64,000 nucleotides of DNA from Citricoccus sp. SGAir0253 (lineage in GTDB: Bacteria; Actinomycetota; Actinomycetes; Actinomycetales; Micrococcaceae), in NCBI RefSeq assembly GCF_005877055.1, contig NZ_CP039424.1, positions 620,001 to 684,000 on the forward strand, in the 5' to 3' direction. A program made the translations under genes and the position numbers. Position 1 is the first letter of the stretch; every line of letters starts with the position of its first letter. The notes under the pieces are model-generated. The model searched no databases. It worked only from the letters and a program-made list of their open reading frames with translations, and had not been told where the DNA came from. Positions 1 through 10,905 of this stretch are shown here, piece after piece.

Positions 1-3144
<3,144 letters not shown>

Positions 3145-3171
3145 CCGGTCAGCCCCTCCCTCGGTACGCCA

Positions 3172-3202
3172 GGACGGCCCGTCCCCAGGGGGCGGGCCGT
3201 CC
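3172..3202 (+). terminator. Terminator hairpin, probably bidirectional
   Basis: GGACGGCCCG (3172-3181) pairs perfectly with CGGGCCGTCC (3193-3202) around an 11-nt loop. It sits between the convergent oxidase and IclR genes. Confidence 0.8.
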
Positions 3203-3249
3203 GTCCGCGGGGGACGGGTTCAGGGCGCCGCCCGCCACGGGCCCCGGGC

Positions 3250-4074
3250 TCAGGGCGCCGAGTAGCCCATCCGCCAGGACAGGTCCAGCCCGGCCTGCTG
3301 GAGCGTCTCGAGCAGCTCGGGCCGGTCGCGCGGGGAGAACCGGAACCCCGGACCGGAGACGCTGAGGCTGGCGATGACGTGGCCGAGGTGGTCGCGGACG
3401 GGGACCGCGACGGCGCAGAGGCCGATCTCGTACTCCTCGTCCGTGAAGGCCAGCCCCGTCCGGGCGACCTCCAGCAGCTGGGTCTCGAGGGCGGTCCGGG
3501 AGGTGATGGTCTGGGAGGTGAACCGGGGCAGCCGGGTCTTCTTGAGCACCTTCTGGCGCTCCTCGGTCGGCAGTCCGGCGAGCAGGACCTTGCCGCTGGC
3601 CGTGGCGTGCAGCGGGGTGAGGCTGCCGATCCAGTCCTGGCTGGCCAGGGTGGCCGGCCCGAGCGCCTGGTCCACGTTGACCGCGTAGCCCGAGCGCAGC
3701 ACGGCCAGGTTCGCCGTCTCGCGGAACGTGGTGGCCAGGTCCCGCAGGATCGGGCCGCCCTCCTGCACGAGGTTGAGCCGGCCGGGGATCGAGGCGGCCA
3801 GCCGGAGGATGCCGAAGCCGAGCTGGTACTTGCCGCGGTCGTGGTCCTGCTGGACCAGCCCGCGGTGCACGAGGGCGGCGAGCAGCCGCGAGGCGGTCGA
3901 CTTGTGGATCCCGAGCTCGTCGGCGATCTCGCTGACGCCCGCCCGCCCCTCGCGGGAGAGGATCTCCATCACGGAGATGGCCCGGTCCACGGACTGCACG
4001 CCCCCCTGGCCCGGGGCCTCGGCCTCCTCGGCCGCCGCGTCCGGTCCTCCGTTGCCCTCGGCGAGCGTCGCCAT
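3250..4074 (-). CDS. IclR-family transcriptional regulator
   Basis: 274 residues. The N-terminal winged helix-turn-helix (about 38-95) contains RAGVSEIADELGIHKSTASR, typical of IclR proteins. The rest is the IclR effector-binding domain (SGKVLLAGL, ITSRTALETQL, LCAVAVPVRD). The ATG at 4074 was chosen because GGGAGG lies just upstream and the next residues lead directly into the HTH; the frame stays open further upstream but does not look like protein. It is convergent with the dimethylglycine oxidase gene, so it may control betaine catabolism. IclR proteins often regulate a neighbouring catabolic operon, but the target here is inferred. Confidence 0.93.
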   Translation of the reverse strand: MATLAEGNGGPDAAAEEAEAPGQGGVQSVDRAISVMEILSREGRAGVSEIADELGIHKSTASRLLAALVHRGLVQQDHDRGKYQLGFGILRLAASIPGRLNLVQEGGPILRDLATTFRETANLAVLRSGYAVNVDQALGPATLASQDWIGSLTPLHATASGKVLLAGLPTEERQKVLKKTRLPRFTSQTITSRTALETQLLEVARTGLAFTDEEYEIGLCAVAVPVRDHLGHVIASLSVSGPGFRFSPRDRPELLETLQQAGLDLSWRMGYSAP

Positions 4075-4244
4075 CCGGTTGCCTCCCTGCCCTCGTCCTC
4101 CGCGGGTCCCCGCCGGTCCCGCCGCAGCGCGACGCCGGCCGGTGCTGTCCATCCTGTCCGAAAGACGGGTGCGGCGCGAGTCGGCCCGGTCCGGGGCCCG
4201 GGCGGGGTGCCTCCGGGAATCCCGCGGCCGGTGTCCCGACGGCG

Positions 4245-5342
4245 TCAGCGCCAGGCCGGCGTGTAGCGCAGCGACTCGGGGGTCACCTGCAGGTCGCCCT
4301 CGAGCCGGAGGTCCTCGACGTGCTCGACCGGGCGCTGCTCGCCGGAGACGAGGTCGATCTCCTGCAGCTCGAGCCGGGCCCGGGTCTCCACGGGAGCGGC
4401 CACCGTGAGGTCGCGGTCCTCGCCCGCGCCGCCGCCCGCGGACCCGCCGGCCGCCTGGGCCAGCGGCAGCAGCCGCACGGCGGGGTCCCAGGCCACGGAC
4501 CAGTCGATCGACTCCGGCGGGACGCGGTTCGAGGTCTGGTAGCCCATGGGGCAGCCGGTCGGGTTGAGGACCTCCTGCTCGGTGCAGCCGGCCAGGTACG
4601 CGTCCAGTTGCCGGTTGGCCTCCGCGGTGGCCTCCTCCGTGTACTCCACGGCCAGTTCCACGGGCACCGGCTCGCCGGCCGCCGCGCCCGGCCCCGCGCC
4701 GTCCAGGACGGTGCGCACCGGGGCGGCCCGCAGGTAGGTGCCCGCCGCCGCCGTGTCCACCACGGCGGGCGGCAGCACGGCGAGCTCTCGCGCCGGGACG
4801 CCCTCTCCGGCGAGGGGCACCTCCGCCCCGTTGACGGTGGCGGCCAGCCCGTGCCCCGCGGCCTCGCCCGGCCACGGGGCCGGCTCCACGCGCACCGCCT
4901 GCAGCCCCACCCCGGTCATCCGCCAGCGGTCGAAGAACAGCCAGTCCCGGCCCGTGCGCTCCACGGTGAACACGGTGGAGTGCTCGCGACCGTCCACCGC
5001 GTAGGAGACCTCCACCGGCACGCGGTCCCCGGAGCGCTCGCCCTGCCGGACGGTGACCTCGCCCAGGGCGGCGCGGCCCGCGGCCAGCGGTGCCCCGTCG
5101 AGCAGCGTGGTGGCGGTGCCCTCCGGCAGCGCGGTGCCGGCCCCGGCCAGGGCGAGGGCGGTGCCGCCGTCGCCGGCCTCCAGGGCCTCCAGGTAGCGCT
5201 CCACCGGGGCCTCGGGGGAGTAGACGGTCGCGTTCACGGCGCCGATCGCCACGCCGCCGGCCACCAGCACGACGGCGGCCGCCCCGCCCCAGGGGGCGAG
5301 GATGCGGCCGGGGCGCGGGGGAACGGAGCGTCGATCTGCCAT
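4245..5342 (-). CDS. Membrane-anchored extracytoplasmic protein of unknown function
   Basis: 365 residues. A short basic N-terminus is followed by one hydrophobic segment (about 15-35, AAAVVLVAGGVAIGA). Then comes YSPEAPVERYLEALEAGDGG, a pattern common at the start of NTF2/DUF4878-like lipoprotein or anchored domains in actinobacteria. The remainder is a soluble, probably extracytoplasmic, beta-rich region. I do not recognise a catalytic motif. The ATG at 5342 was preferred over an in-frame ATG 9 nt upstream because a TAGGAT -10 box ends exactly 7 nt before it, suggesting leaderless transcription. Function is unknown. Confidence 0.8.
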   Translation of the reverse strand: MADRRSVPPRPGRILAPWGGAAAVVLVAGGVAIGAVNATVYSPEAPVERYLEALEAGDGGTALALAGAGTALPEGTATTLLDGAPLAAGRAALGEVTVRQGERSGDRVPVEVSYAVDGREHSTVFTVERTGRDWLFFDRWRMTGVGLQAVRVEPAPWPGEAAGHGLAATVNGAEVPLAGEGVPARELAVLPPAVVDTAAAGTYLRAAPVRTVLDGAGPGAAAGEPVPVELAVEYTEEATAEANRQLDAYLAGCTEQEVLNPTGCPMGYQTSNRVPPESIDWSVAWDPAVRLLPLAQAAGGSAGGGAGEDRDLTVAAPVETRARLELQEIDLVSGEQRPVEHVEDLRLEGDLQVTPESLRYTPAWR

Positions 5343-5349
5343 GACCAGC

Positions 5350-5355
5350 ATCCTA
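5350..5355 (-). promoter_or_regulatory. -10 box TAGGAT of a probable leaderless promoter
   Basis: TAGGAT ends 7 nt before the ATG at 5342, so transcription would start at or next to the start codon. The same spacing recurs in front of at least eight other genes here. Confidence 0.55.
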
Positions 5356-5410
5356 GGGGCGGTGGCGTGCCCGCCCGGGTCATCGGTCAGGTCATCGGCC
5401 AGGTCACCCG

Positions 5411-6436
5411 TCAGGTCATCAGCAGGGCGACGGCGATCATGGCGGGGATTGCCACCACGGTCGTCACCAGGACGGTGTCCTTGGCCGTGACCACCCCGGT
5501 CTCGTAGCGCGAGGCGGACACGAACACGTTCTGCGCGGTCGGCAGCGAGCCGAGCACCACCGCCGTGAGCAGGTCCCGTCCCTCCAGGCCCAGCACGGGG
5601 CCCGCGACCAGCCAGGCGAGCGCCGGGTGCACCACGAGCTTGACGGCCGAGGCCACCGCCACGTCGGCGCGCCGGCCCGCGGCGCGCTCGAGCGGCCGCG
5701 AGCCCACGAGGGACATGCCGAAGGCCAGCAGCATCGCCGGGATCGAGGCGCCGGCGATGAGGGACACCGACTCCGCGACCGGACCGGGCAGCCGCCAGCC
5801 GGTGGCCGAGAACACCAGGCCGAGCACCGAGCCGATGATCATCGGGTTCATCGCGATGTGCCCGGCCTGCCGCCAGGCCCGGGCCCACCGCCCGAGGGGA
5901 CGGACCGGGCCGGGGGGACGGCCGGCGTCGTGCCCCCGCCCGGGGCCCCTCCCGCCCGCCGAGCCCTCACGGCGGGCCCGGGCCTCGGCGGCGGTGGCCG
6001 TGTCCAGGGCGGCGACGTAGAGCGGGGTGTAGATCGCCAGCTGGAAGATCAGCACGGGTGCGGCCAGCGCCGCGTCGCCCAGCACGTAGGCGGCGATGGG
6101 GATGCCCAGGTTGGCGGAGTTGACGAGGGAGGCGCTCAGGGCGCCCATGATGGTCTCGGAGGCGCTGCGGCGCGGCAGCAGCAGGCGCGCGACCAGCAGG
6201 TAGAGCGCGGCGGCGGCGAGCGCGGAGACCGTGGCCACGAGGAGCTGCGGGCCCAGGACGGCCTCGACGTCCGCGGCGGAGAGAGTCTCGAAGAGCAGGG
6301 CGGGGCTGGCCACGAAGAAGGCGGTGCGGGAGAGCACGTGCTGGCCGTGCGGGCCGAGGACGCCGGAGCGCCCGGTGAGGTAGCCGACGAGGATGATCAC
6401 CCAGATGACGGTGAAGCCGGACAGGACCTCGACCAC
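5411..6436 (-). CDS. AEC-family (auxin efflux carrier / malonate permease type) transporter
   Basis: 341 residues, about ten hydrophobic segments in two halves separated by a charged loop (about 140-185), as in AEC permeases. The N-terminus FTVIWVIILVGYLTGRSGVL and the C-terminal GSLPTAQNVFVSASRYETG are characteristic. Members export or import small organic acids. The start is a GTG at 6436 preceded by GGGAGG. The gene stands between an anchored protein and tRNA-Gly with no clear metabolic partner, so the substrate cannot be assigned. Confidence 0.88.
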   Translation of the reverse strand: MVEVLSGFTVIWVIILVGYLTGRSGVLGPHGQHVLSRTAFFVASPALLFETLSAADVEAVLGPQLLVATVSALAAAALYLLVARLLLPRRSASETIMGALSASLVNSANLGIPIAAYVLGDAALAAPVLIFQLAIYTPLYVAALDTATAAEARARREGSAGGRGPGRGHDAGRPPGPVRPLGRWARAWRQAGHIAMNPMIIGSVLGLVFSATGWRLPGPVAESVSLIAGASIPAMLLAFGMSLVGSRPLERAAGRRADVAVASAVKLVVHPALAWLVAGPVLGLEGRDLLTAVVLGSLPTAQNVFVSASRYETGVVTAKDTVLVTTVVAIPAMIAVALLMT

Positions 6437-6477
6437 CGGCGGCCCCCTCCCGTCCGGAGGGCCCCGGACACCACGAG

Positions 6478-6548
6478 AGCGGGCGACGGGAATCGAACCC
6501 GCGTATCTTGCTTGGGAAGCAAGCGCTCTACCATTGAGCTACGCCCGC
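6478..6548 (-). tRNA. tRNA-Gly (anticodon CCC)
   Basis: Read on the minus strand the acceptor arm GCGGGCG pairs fully with CGCCCGC. The D arm is GCTC/GAGC, the anticodon arm is CTTGC/GCAAG with loop TTCCCAA, and the T arm is GCGGG/CCCGT with loop TTCGATT. The anticodon at loop positions 3-5 is CCC, reading GGG glycine codons. The discriminator base is T and CCA is not encoded. 71 nt. Confidence 0.95.
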
Positions 6549-6777
6549 AGGGCCGTGTCGTGGACCGGCCGTGTGCGCTCCAGCTTACACGCTCCGCCGC
6601 GTGCCCCGTGCCACGCCCGCCGGGGGCCGCGTGTCGCGCCGGGTGCCGGCGGGGTGGGGGCCGGTCCGGGAGGGCCCGCGGTCCGGCCGGGGACCCGCGG
6701 AGACCCGCGGGACCCGGCGAGAGGCCCGCGGGACCCGGCGGGAGGCCGCCAGGGGCCGTCGGGTCGTGGCCGGAGCC

Positions 6778-6827
6778 GTGAAGCGGACGTCAAGATCCAG
6801 CCCCGGGGCATTAAGCCGGCGTTAAGG
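6778..6827 (+). promoter_or_regulatory. Phased TNAAG direct repeats upstream of trkH, a possible response-regulator site
   Basis: TGAAG (6779), TCAAG (6790), TTAAG (6811) and TTAAG (6822) lie in the same orientation 11, 21 and 11 bp apart, so all four face the same side of the helix. Pairs of ~11-bp direct repeats are the usual binding geometry of OmpR/PhoB/KdpE-type regulators. A KdpE-like regulator is encoded 3.4 kb downstream. The site is 118 nt before the trkH start, in a 396-nt gap (6549-6944) in which I saw no gene and no convincing -10 box. Confidence 0.5.
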
Positions 6828-6944
6828 AGCGACCCGGCCCGGGCGGGCACGGGATGTGCTGGGAGACGTCCGGCGGTCGCCGGGGGCTCCGTCGCGCGCG
6901 CCGGGACCGCGCCGACGACCGCACCGCCCGAGGAGAGGCGTCCC

Positions 6945-8492
6945 ATGTCCGTCACCGACAGGCCCGGTCCGCAGCCGTCCCCGCGCACCGCCGGGGCGGC
7001 CCGCCCGACCGCCGTCGGCCGCCCATCCACCGTCGGGCGGGACGGCACGGCCCGGCGAGGACCGGGGGGCGCGCGCGTCCGCGCGGGCGGCCGGTCCTGG
7101 GCGCGGCGCCCGGGCCCGCGCCCCGGGGCCCCGTGGCACCAGGGTGCGCTCGCCCGGGTGCGGGACCCGTTCCTGGAGAACCCCGTCCGCCTCGTGCCCG
7201 TCGGATTCCTGCTGGCGATCCTGATCGGCACGGCGCTGCTGTCCCTGCCGGTCTCGCGGACGGACCCGGGCGGCGGGGCACTGCTGCCCGCCCTGTTCAC
7301 CTCCGTGTCCGCCGTGTGCGTCACCGGGCTGGCCACCGTGGACACCGCCACGTTCTGGACGCCCTTCGGCCAGGGCGTGGTCCTCGCGCTCGTTCAGGTC
7401 GGGGGGTTCGGCATCATGACCCTCAGCACGCTGCTGGCCCTGCTCGTGCGCAAGCGGCTGGGCCTGTGGACCCAGCTCGTCGCGGCCTCCGAGACCCAGG
7501 CGCTGAACCTGGGGGACGTCCGGCGCGTGCTGGTGCGGGTCGCGCAGATCATGCTCGGCGTCGAGCTCGTGGTCGCGGTGGTGCTCACCCTGCGCTTCTG
7601 GATCGCCTACGACCACGGCCCCGGACGGGCGGCGTGGCACGGGGTCTTCCACGCCGTCTCCGCGTTCAACAACGCCGGGTTCGCGGTGTACGGCGACAAC
7701 CTCGTCGGCTTCGTGGCCGACCCCTGGATCATCATCCCGATCTGCGCCGCCGTGGTCCTCGGCGGACTGGGCTTCCCGGTGGTCATCGAGCTCCTGCGCG
7801 GTCCGAAGATGGACAAGGCCTGGGCGGTGCACACGCGCCTGACGGTGTACGGCTCCCTCGGGCTGTTCGTGCTCGGGTTCGTGGTGCTGGGCGCCTTCGA
7901 GTGGAACCGGCCCGAGACCCTGGGCGGGCTGGGACCGGGCGGGCGGCTGCTGGGCGCGCTCGGGCTGACGGTCTTCCCGCGCACCGCGGGATTCAACAGC
8001 ATCGACTACGGTGCCGCGGCCCCGGAGACCCTCGTGGTGACCAACGTGCTGATGTTCATCGGCGGCGGCAGCGCCGGCACCGCGGGCGGGATCAAGGTCA
8101 CCACCTTCCTCGTGCTCGCCTTCGCCATCTGGAACGAGGTCCGCGGCCACGACCAGGTCACCGTGGGCCCGCGCTCCATCAGCTCCTCCGTCCAGCGCCA
8201 GGCCCTGTCCGTGGCCCTGCTCGGGATGGCCTCCGTGACCCTGGGCACCATCCTGCTGCTCGTGCTGACCGACCACGGCCTGGAGCAGGTGGCGTTCGAG
8301 GCCGTCTCCGCCTTCGCCACGGTGGGCCTGTCCACGGGCATCACGGGCCACCTGCCGGCGGCGGCCCAGGCGGTGCTCATGGCGCTCATGTTCATCGGCC
8401 GCGTCGGGGTCACCACGGTGGCCGTGGCCATCGCCCTCAAGACCCGGCCGCGGCGCTATCGGCTGCCCGAGGAGCGGCCCATCATCGGATGA
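6945..8492 (+). CDS. TrkH/KtrB-family potassium uptake channel subunit
   Basis: 515 residues. After a basic, disordered N-terminal ~75 residues, the protein has four membrane-pore-membrane repeats. The four selectivity-filter loops are visible in order: VCVTGLATV, FNNAGFAVYG, PRTAGFNS and FATVGLSTG, each with the conserved glycine. This family moves K+ (with Na+ or H+) inward across the cytoplasmic membrane and normally needs an RCK/TrkA-type partner, which I do not see next to it. The ATG follows AGGAGAGG. A KdpD/KdpE-like pair is encoded immediately downstream, suggesting K+- or turgor-responsive control. Confidence 0.93.
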   Translation: MSVTDRPGPQPSPRTAGAARPTAVGRPSTVGRDGTARRGPGGARVRAGGRSWARRPGPRPGAPWHQGALARVRDPFLENPVRLVPVGFLLAILIGTALLSLPVSRTDPGGGALLPALFTSVSAVCVTGLATVDTATFWTPFGQGVVLALVQVGGFGIMTLSTLLALLVRKRLGLWTQLVAASETQALNLGDVRRVLVRVAQIMLGVELVVAVVLTLRFWIAYDHGPGRAAWHGVFHAVSAFNNAGFAVYGDNLVGFVADPWIIIPICAAVVLGGLGFPVVIELLRGPKMDKAWAVHTRLTVYGSLGLFVLGFVVLGAFEWNRPETLGGLGPGGRLLGALGLTVFPRTAGFNSIDYGAAAPETLVVTNVLMFIGGGSAGTAGGIKVTTFLVLAFAIWNEVRGHDQVTVGPRSISSSVQRQALSVALLGMASVTLGTILLLVLTDHGLEQVAFEAVSAFATVGLSTGITGHLPAAAQAVLMALMFIGRVGVTTVAVAIALKTRPRRYRLPEERPIIG

Positions 8493-8594
8493 CCGGCGTG
8501 GTCGGCACACCCCCGCGCGCGCCGGCCGGGGCACCGGTCCCCGGACCCGGGGCCTTCCCCGGCCCGACGACGGCCGCGCCGGGGCACGGCACGG

Positions 8595-8600
8595 TATCCT
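8595..8600 (+). promoter_or_regulatory. Possible -10 box (TATCCT) of the kdpDE-like operon
   Basis: TATCCT lies 59 nt before the kdpD-like ATG in the 167-nt gap after trkH, giving a leader of about 50 nt. I see no convincing -35. Confidence 0.35.
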
Positions 8601-8659
8601 CGCCGTCGTATCCCCGGACGGCGGACCGGCCGGGCCCGGGCGACGTGTGGAGGAGCACC

Positions 8660-10210
8660 ATGGCGGCTGGCAGCGCACCGGTGGGCCGCCGTCGGCGGGC
8701 GCAGCGGCTGGGGCGGGGCCGGCGGGTGGGGGGCTGGGCCCTCGCCGTGGCCGCCCCGGCGCTGCTGACGGCGGCGTTCCTGCCGGCCGGGCAGGGGCCC
8801 GCGGCCACCACGCTGAACTTCCTGTGCCACCTCACCGGTGTCGTGTTCGTGGCGCTGGTCGGCGGGTGGTGGCCCGCCGTGACGGCCGCCCTGCTGGGCA
8901 CGCTCGCGCTGAACTGGTTCTTCACCCCGCCCACGGGGCAGTGGCACATCCACGAGCCGCTCAACGTCGCCGCGCTCGGGCTGTTCCTGCTGGTGGCGGC
9001 CGGCGTGGCCCGCGTGGTGGACATCGAGGCCCGGCGCACGGCCGAGGCGCAGCGGGCCCGCCGGCAGGCGGACGTGCTCTCGGACCTGGCCGGCAGCGTG
9101 ATCCGGGAGGAGCTCGGCGTCACCGCGCTGCTGGAGCGGCTGTGCACCACGTGCGACCTGGCGGGGGTGGCCCTGGCGGCCCGGGCGGCGGGGCGTGCGG
9201 ACGGGAGCGCGGAGGGGAGCCCGGCGGGGCGTGCGGACGGGGGAGCCGACGGCGGCCCGGGCGGTGGCGCGGAGGGTGCCGGCGGCGTGGCGGAGGCTGC
9301 CGGGGCCGGGGCGGTGCTGGCCAGCGCGGGCGAGCGCCTCCCGGACGCCCGTCACTGCGACCGGGTCCTCACCGTGGACGAGGACCACGTGCTGCTCGTC
9401 GACGGCGCCACGCCGGGGGCGGCGGACCAGGGGGTGCTCGAGGCCTTCGCCAGCCGCATCGCCGTGGTCCTGCAGCAGCGCCAGCTCGCCGAGGCCCGGT
9501 GGCGGGCCGAGGAGCTCGCCGCCGCCAACGCCATCCGCACCGCGCTGCTCGCCGCCGTCTCCCACGACCTGCGCACCCCGCTGGCCGGCATCAAGGCCTC
9601 CGTGTCCAGCCTCCGGCTGCGGGACGTGGTGCTCAGCCCGGAGGACACCGCGGAGCTGCTGGCGACCATCGAGGAGTCGGCGGACCGGCTCAGCGAGCGG
9701 GTGGAGGACCTGCTGAGCATGGGCCGGATCCAGGCCGGCGACCTCGTGGTGCACCGCACCCCGCTCGAGGTCGAGGACCTGCTCTCCGCCGCCGTCCACG
9801 ACCTCGGCGCCCACCCGGGCCGCTCGCGCGTGCGGGTGGAGGTCGTGCCCGGGTGCCCGGCCGTCGTCGGGGACAACGGACTGGCGGTGCGCGTGCTGGC
9901 CAACCTCGTGGAGAACGCGCTGAAGCACGGGGGCACCGGACCGGTGCTCGTGCAGGCCGTGCCCGGGCCCGGCGGGGTCCAGCTGCGGGTGATCGACCAC
10001 GGGCCGGGCGTGCCCGGGCCGGACCGGGAGCGGATCTTCCGCCCGTTCCAGCGGCTCGGGGACCGAGACCCGTCCACCGGCCTGGGCCTCGGGCTGGCCG
10101 TGGCACGGGGCCTGGCGGAGGGGATGGGCGGGACCGTCCACGCCGCGGACACCCCCGGCGGGGGCACCACCATGGTGCTCACGCTGCCGAGCGCGGAGGA
10201 GGCCGCATGA
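8660..10210 (+). CDS. KdpD-like membrane sensor histidine kinase lacking the N-terminal KdpD domain
   Basis: 516 residues. Residues ~25-120 hold about four hydrophobic segments resembling the DUF4118 region of KdpD (TTLNFLCHLTGVVFVALVGG, LNWFFTPP). A GAF-like region follows, broken by a Gly/Ala/Asp-rich low-complexity stretch (about 175-215). Then come the HisKA box SHDLRTPLAG (His302) and the ATPase boxes NLVENALKHGG, DHGPGVPGPD and GLGLGLAVARG. The N-terminal KdpD/Usp domains of full KdpD (~900 residues) are absent. GGAGGAG precedes the ATG. The stop overlaps the response-regulator start by 4 nt. No kdpFABC is present; trkH is adjacent. Confidence 0.9.
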   Translation: MAAGSAPVGRRRRAQRLGRGRRVGGWALAVAAPALLTAAFLPAGQGPAATTLNFLCHLTGVVFVALVGGWWPAVTAALLGTLALNWFFTPPTGQWHIHEPLNVAALGLFLLVAAGVARVVDIEARRTAEAQRARRQADVLSDLAGSVIREELGVTALLERLCTTCDLAGVALAARAAGRADGSAEGSPAGRADGGADGGPGGGAEGAGGVAEAAGAGAVLASAGERLPDARHCDRVLTVDEDHVLLVDGATPGAADQGVLEAFASRIAVVLQQRQLAEARWRAEELAAANAIRTALLAAVSHDLRTPLAGIKASVSSLRLRDVVLSPEDTAELLATIEESADRLSERVEDLLSMGRIQAGDLVVHRTPLEVEDLLSAAVHDLGAHPGRSRVRVEVVPGCPAVVGDNGLAVRVLANLVENALKHGGTGPVLVQAVPGPGGVQLRVIDHGPGVPGPDRERIFRPFQRLGDRDPSTGLGLGLAVARGLAEGMGGTVHAADTPGGGTTMVLTLPSAEEAA

Positions 10211-10890
10211 ACCCGAGCGTGCTGGTCGTCGAGGACGACCCGCAGATCGCCCGCGCGCTGCTGGTGAACCTGCGCGCCCGCGGCTACCGCACCCACCGGG
10301 CCGCCACGGGGCGCCAGGCGCTCCAGCTGGCCGCCGACGAGCACCCGGACGTGGTCCTGCTGGACCTGGGCCTGCCGGACCTCGAGGGCGGCGACGTCAT
10401 CGACGGGATCCGGGGCTGGTCCTCCGTGCCGATCATCGTGGTCTCGGCCCGGCACGAGTCCCAGTCCAAGGTCGACGCCCTGGACCGCGGGGCGGACGAC
10501 TTCGTCACCAAGCCCTTCGCCATGGACGAGCTGCTCGCGCGGCTCCGGGCCGCGCTGCGGCGGGCCCAACCCGGGCCGGGGGAGCCGGTGGTGGAGACCT
10601 CCGACGGCCGCGTGCGGATCGACCTGGCCCATCGCGCCGTCACGGTCGCCGGCGAGCCGGCGCGGCTGACCCGCCTGGAGTGGCGGCTGCTGGAGGCGTT
10701 CGCCCGCAACCCGGACCGGCTGATCGGCCGCTCCGAGCTGCTCACGAGCGTGTGGGGTCCCGGCTACGGGGACGAGGCGAACTACCTGCGGGTCTACGTC
10801 TCGCAGTTGCGCGCCAAGCTCGAGCCCGAGCCCTCCCATCCGCGGTACCTGCGCACCGAGCTGGGGATGGGCTACCGCTTCACCCCCTGA
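10207..10890 (+). CDS. KdpE/OmpR-family response regulator
   Basis: 227 residues. The receiver domain (1-120) has the acidic pocket VVEDD, phospho-acceptor Asp53 in LLDLGLPD, and the VTKPF lysine near residue 103. The C-terminal winged helix (about 130-227) carries LTRLEWRLLEAFARNPDRLIG and LRVYVSQLRAKLEP, typical of KdpE. It starts inside the stop of the kinase gene (ATGA overlap), so the two are translationally coupled and form a cognate pair. It is a plausible binder of the phased repeats before trkH, but that is inference. Confidence 0.95.
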   Translation: MNPSVLVVEDDPQIARALLVNLRARGYRTHRAATGRQALQLAADEHPDVVLLDLGLPDLEGGDVIDGIRGWSSVPIIVVSARHESQSKVDALDRGADDFVTKPFAMDELLARLRAALRRAQPGPGEPVVETSDGRVRIDLAHRAVTVAGEPARLTRLEWRLLEAFARNPDRLIGRSELLTSVWGPGYGDEANYLRVYVSQLRAKLEPEPSHPRYLRTELGMGYRFTP

Positions 10891-10905
10891 GGGGCGGTCC
10901 GGGGA

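Noticed and set aside
4075-4875. Upstream extension of the IclR frame
   Set aside because: The frame stays open but encodes Arg/Gly-rich sequence; a good RBS lies before the ATG at 4074 and the family length fits that start.
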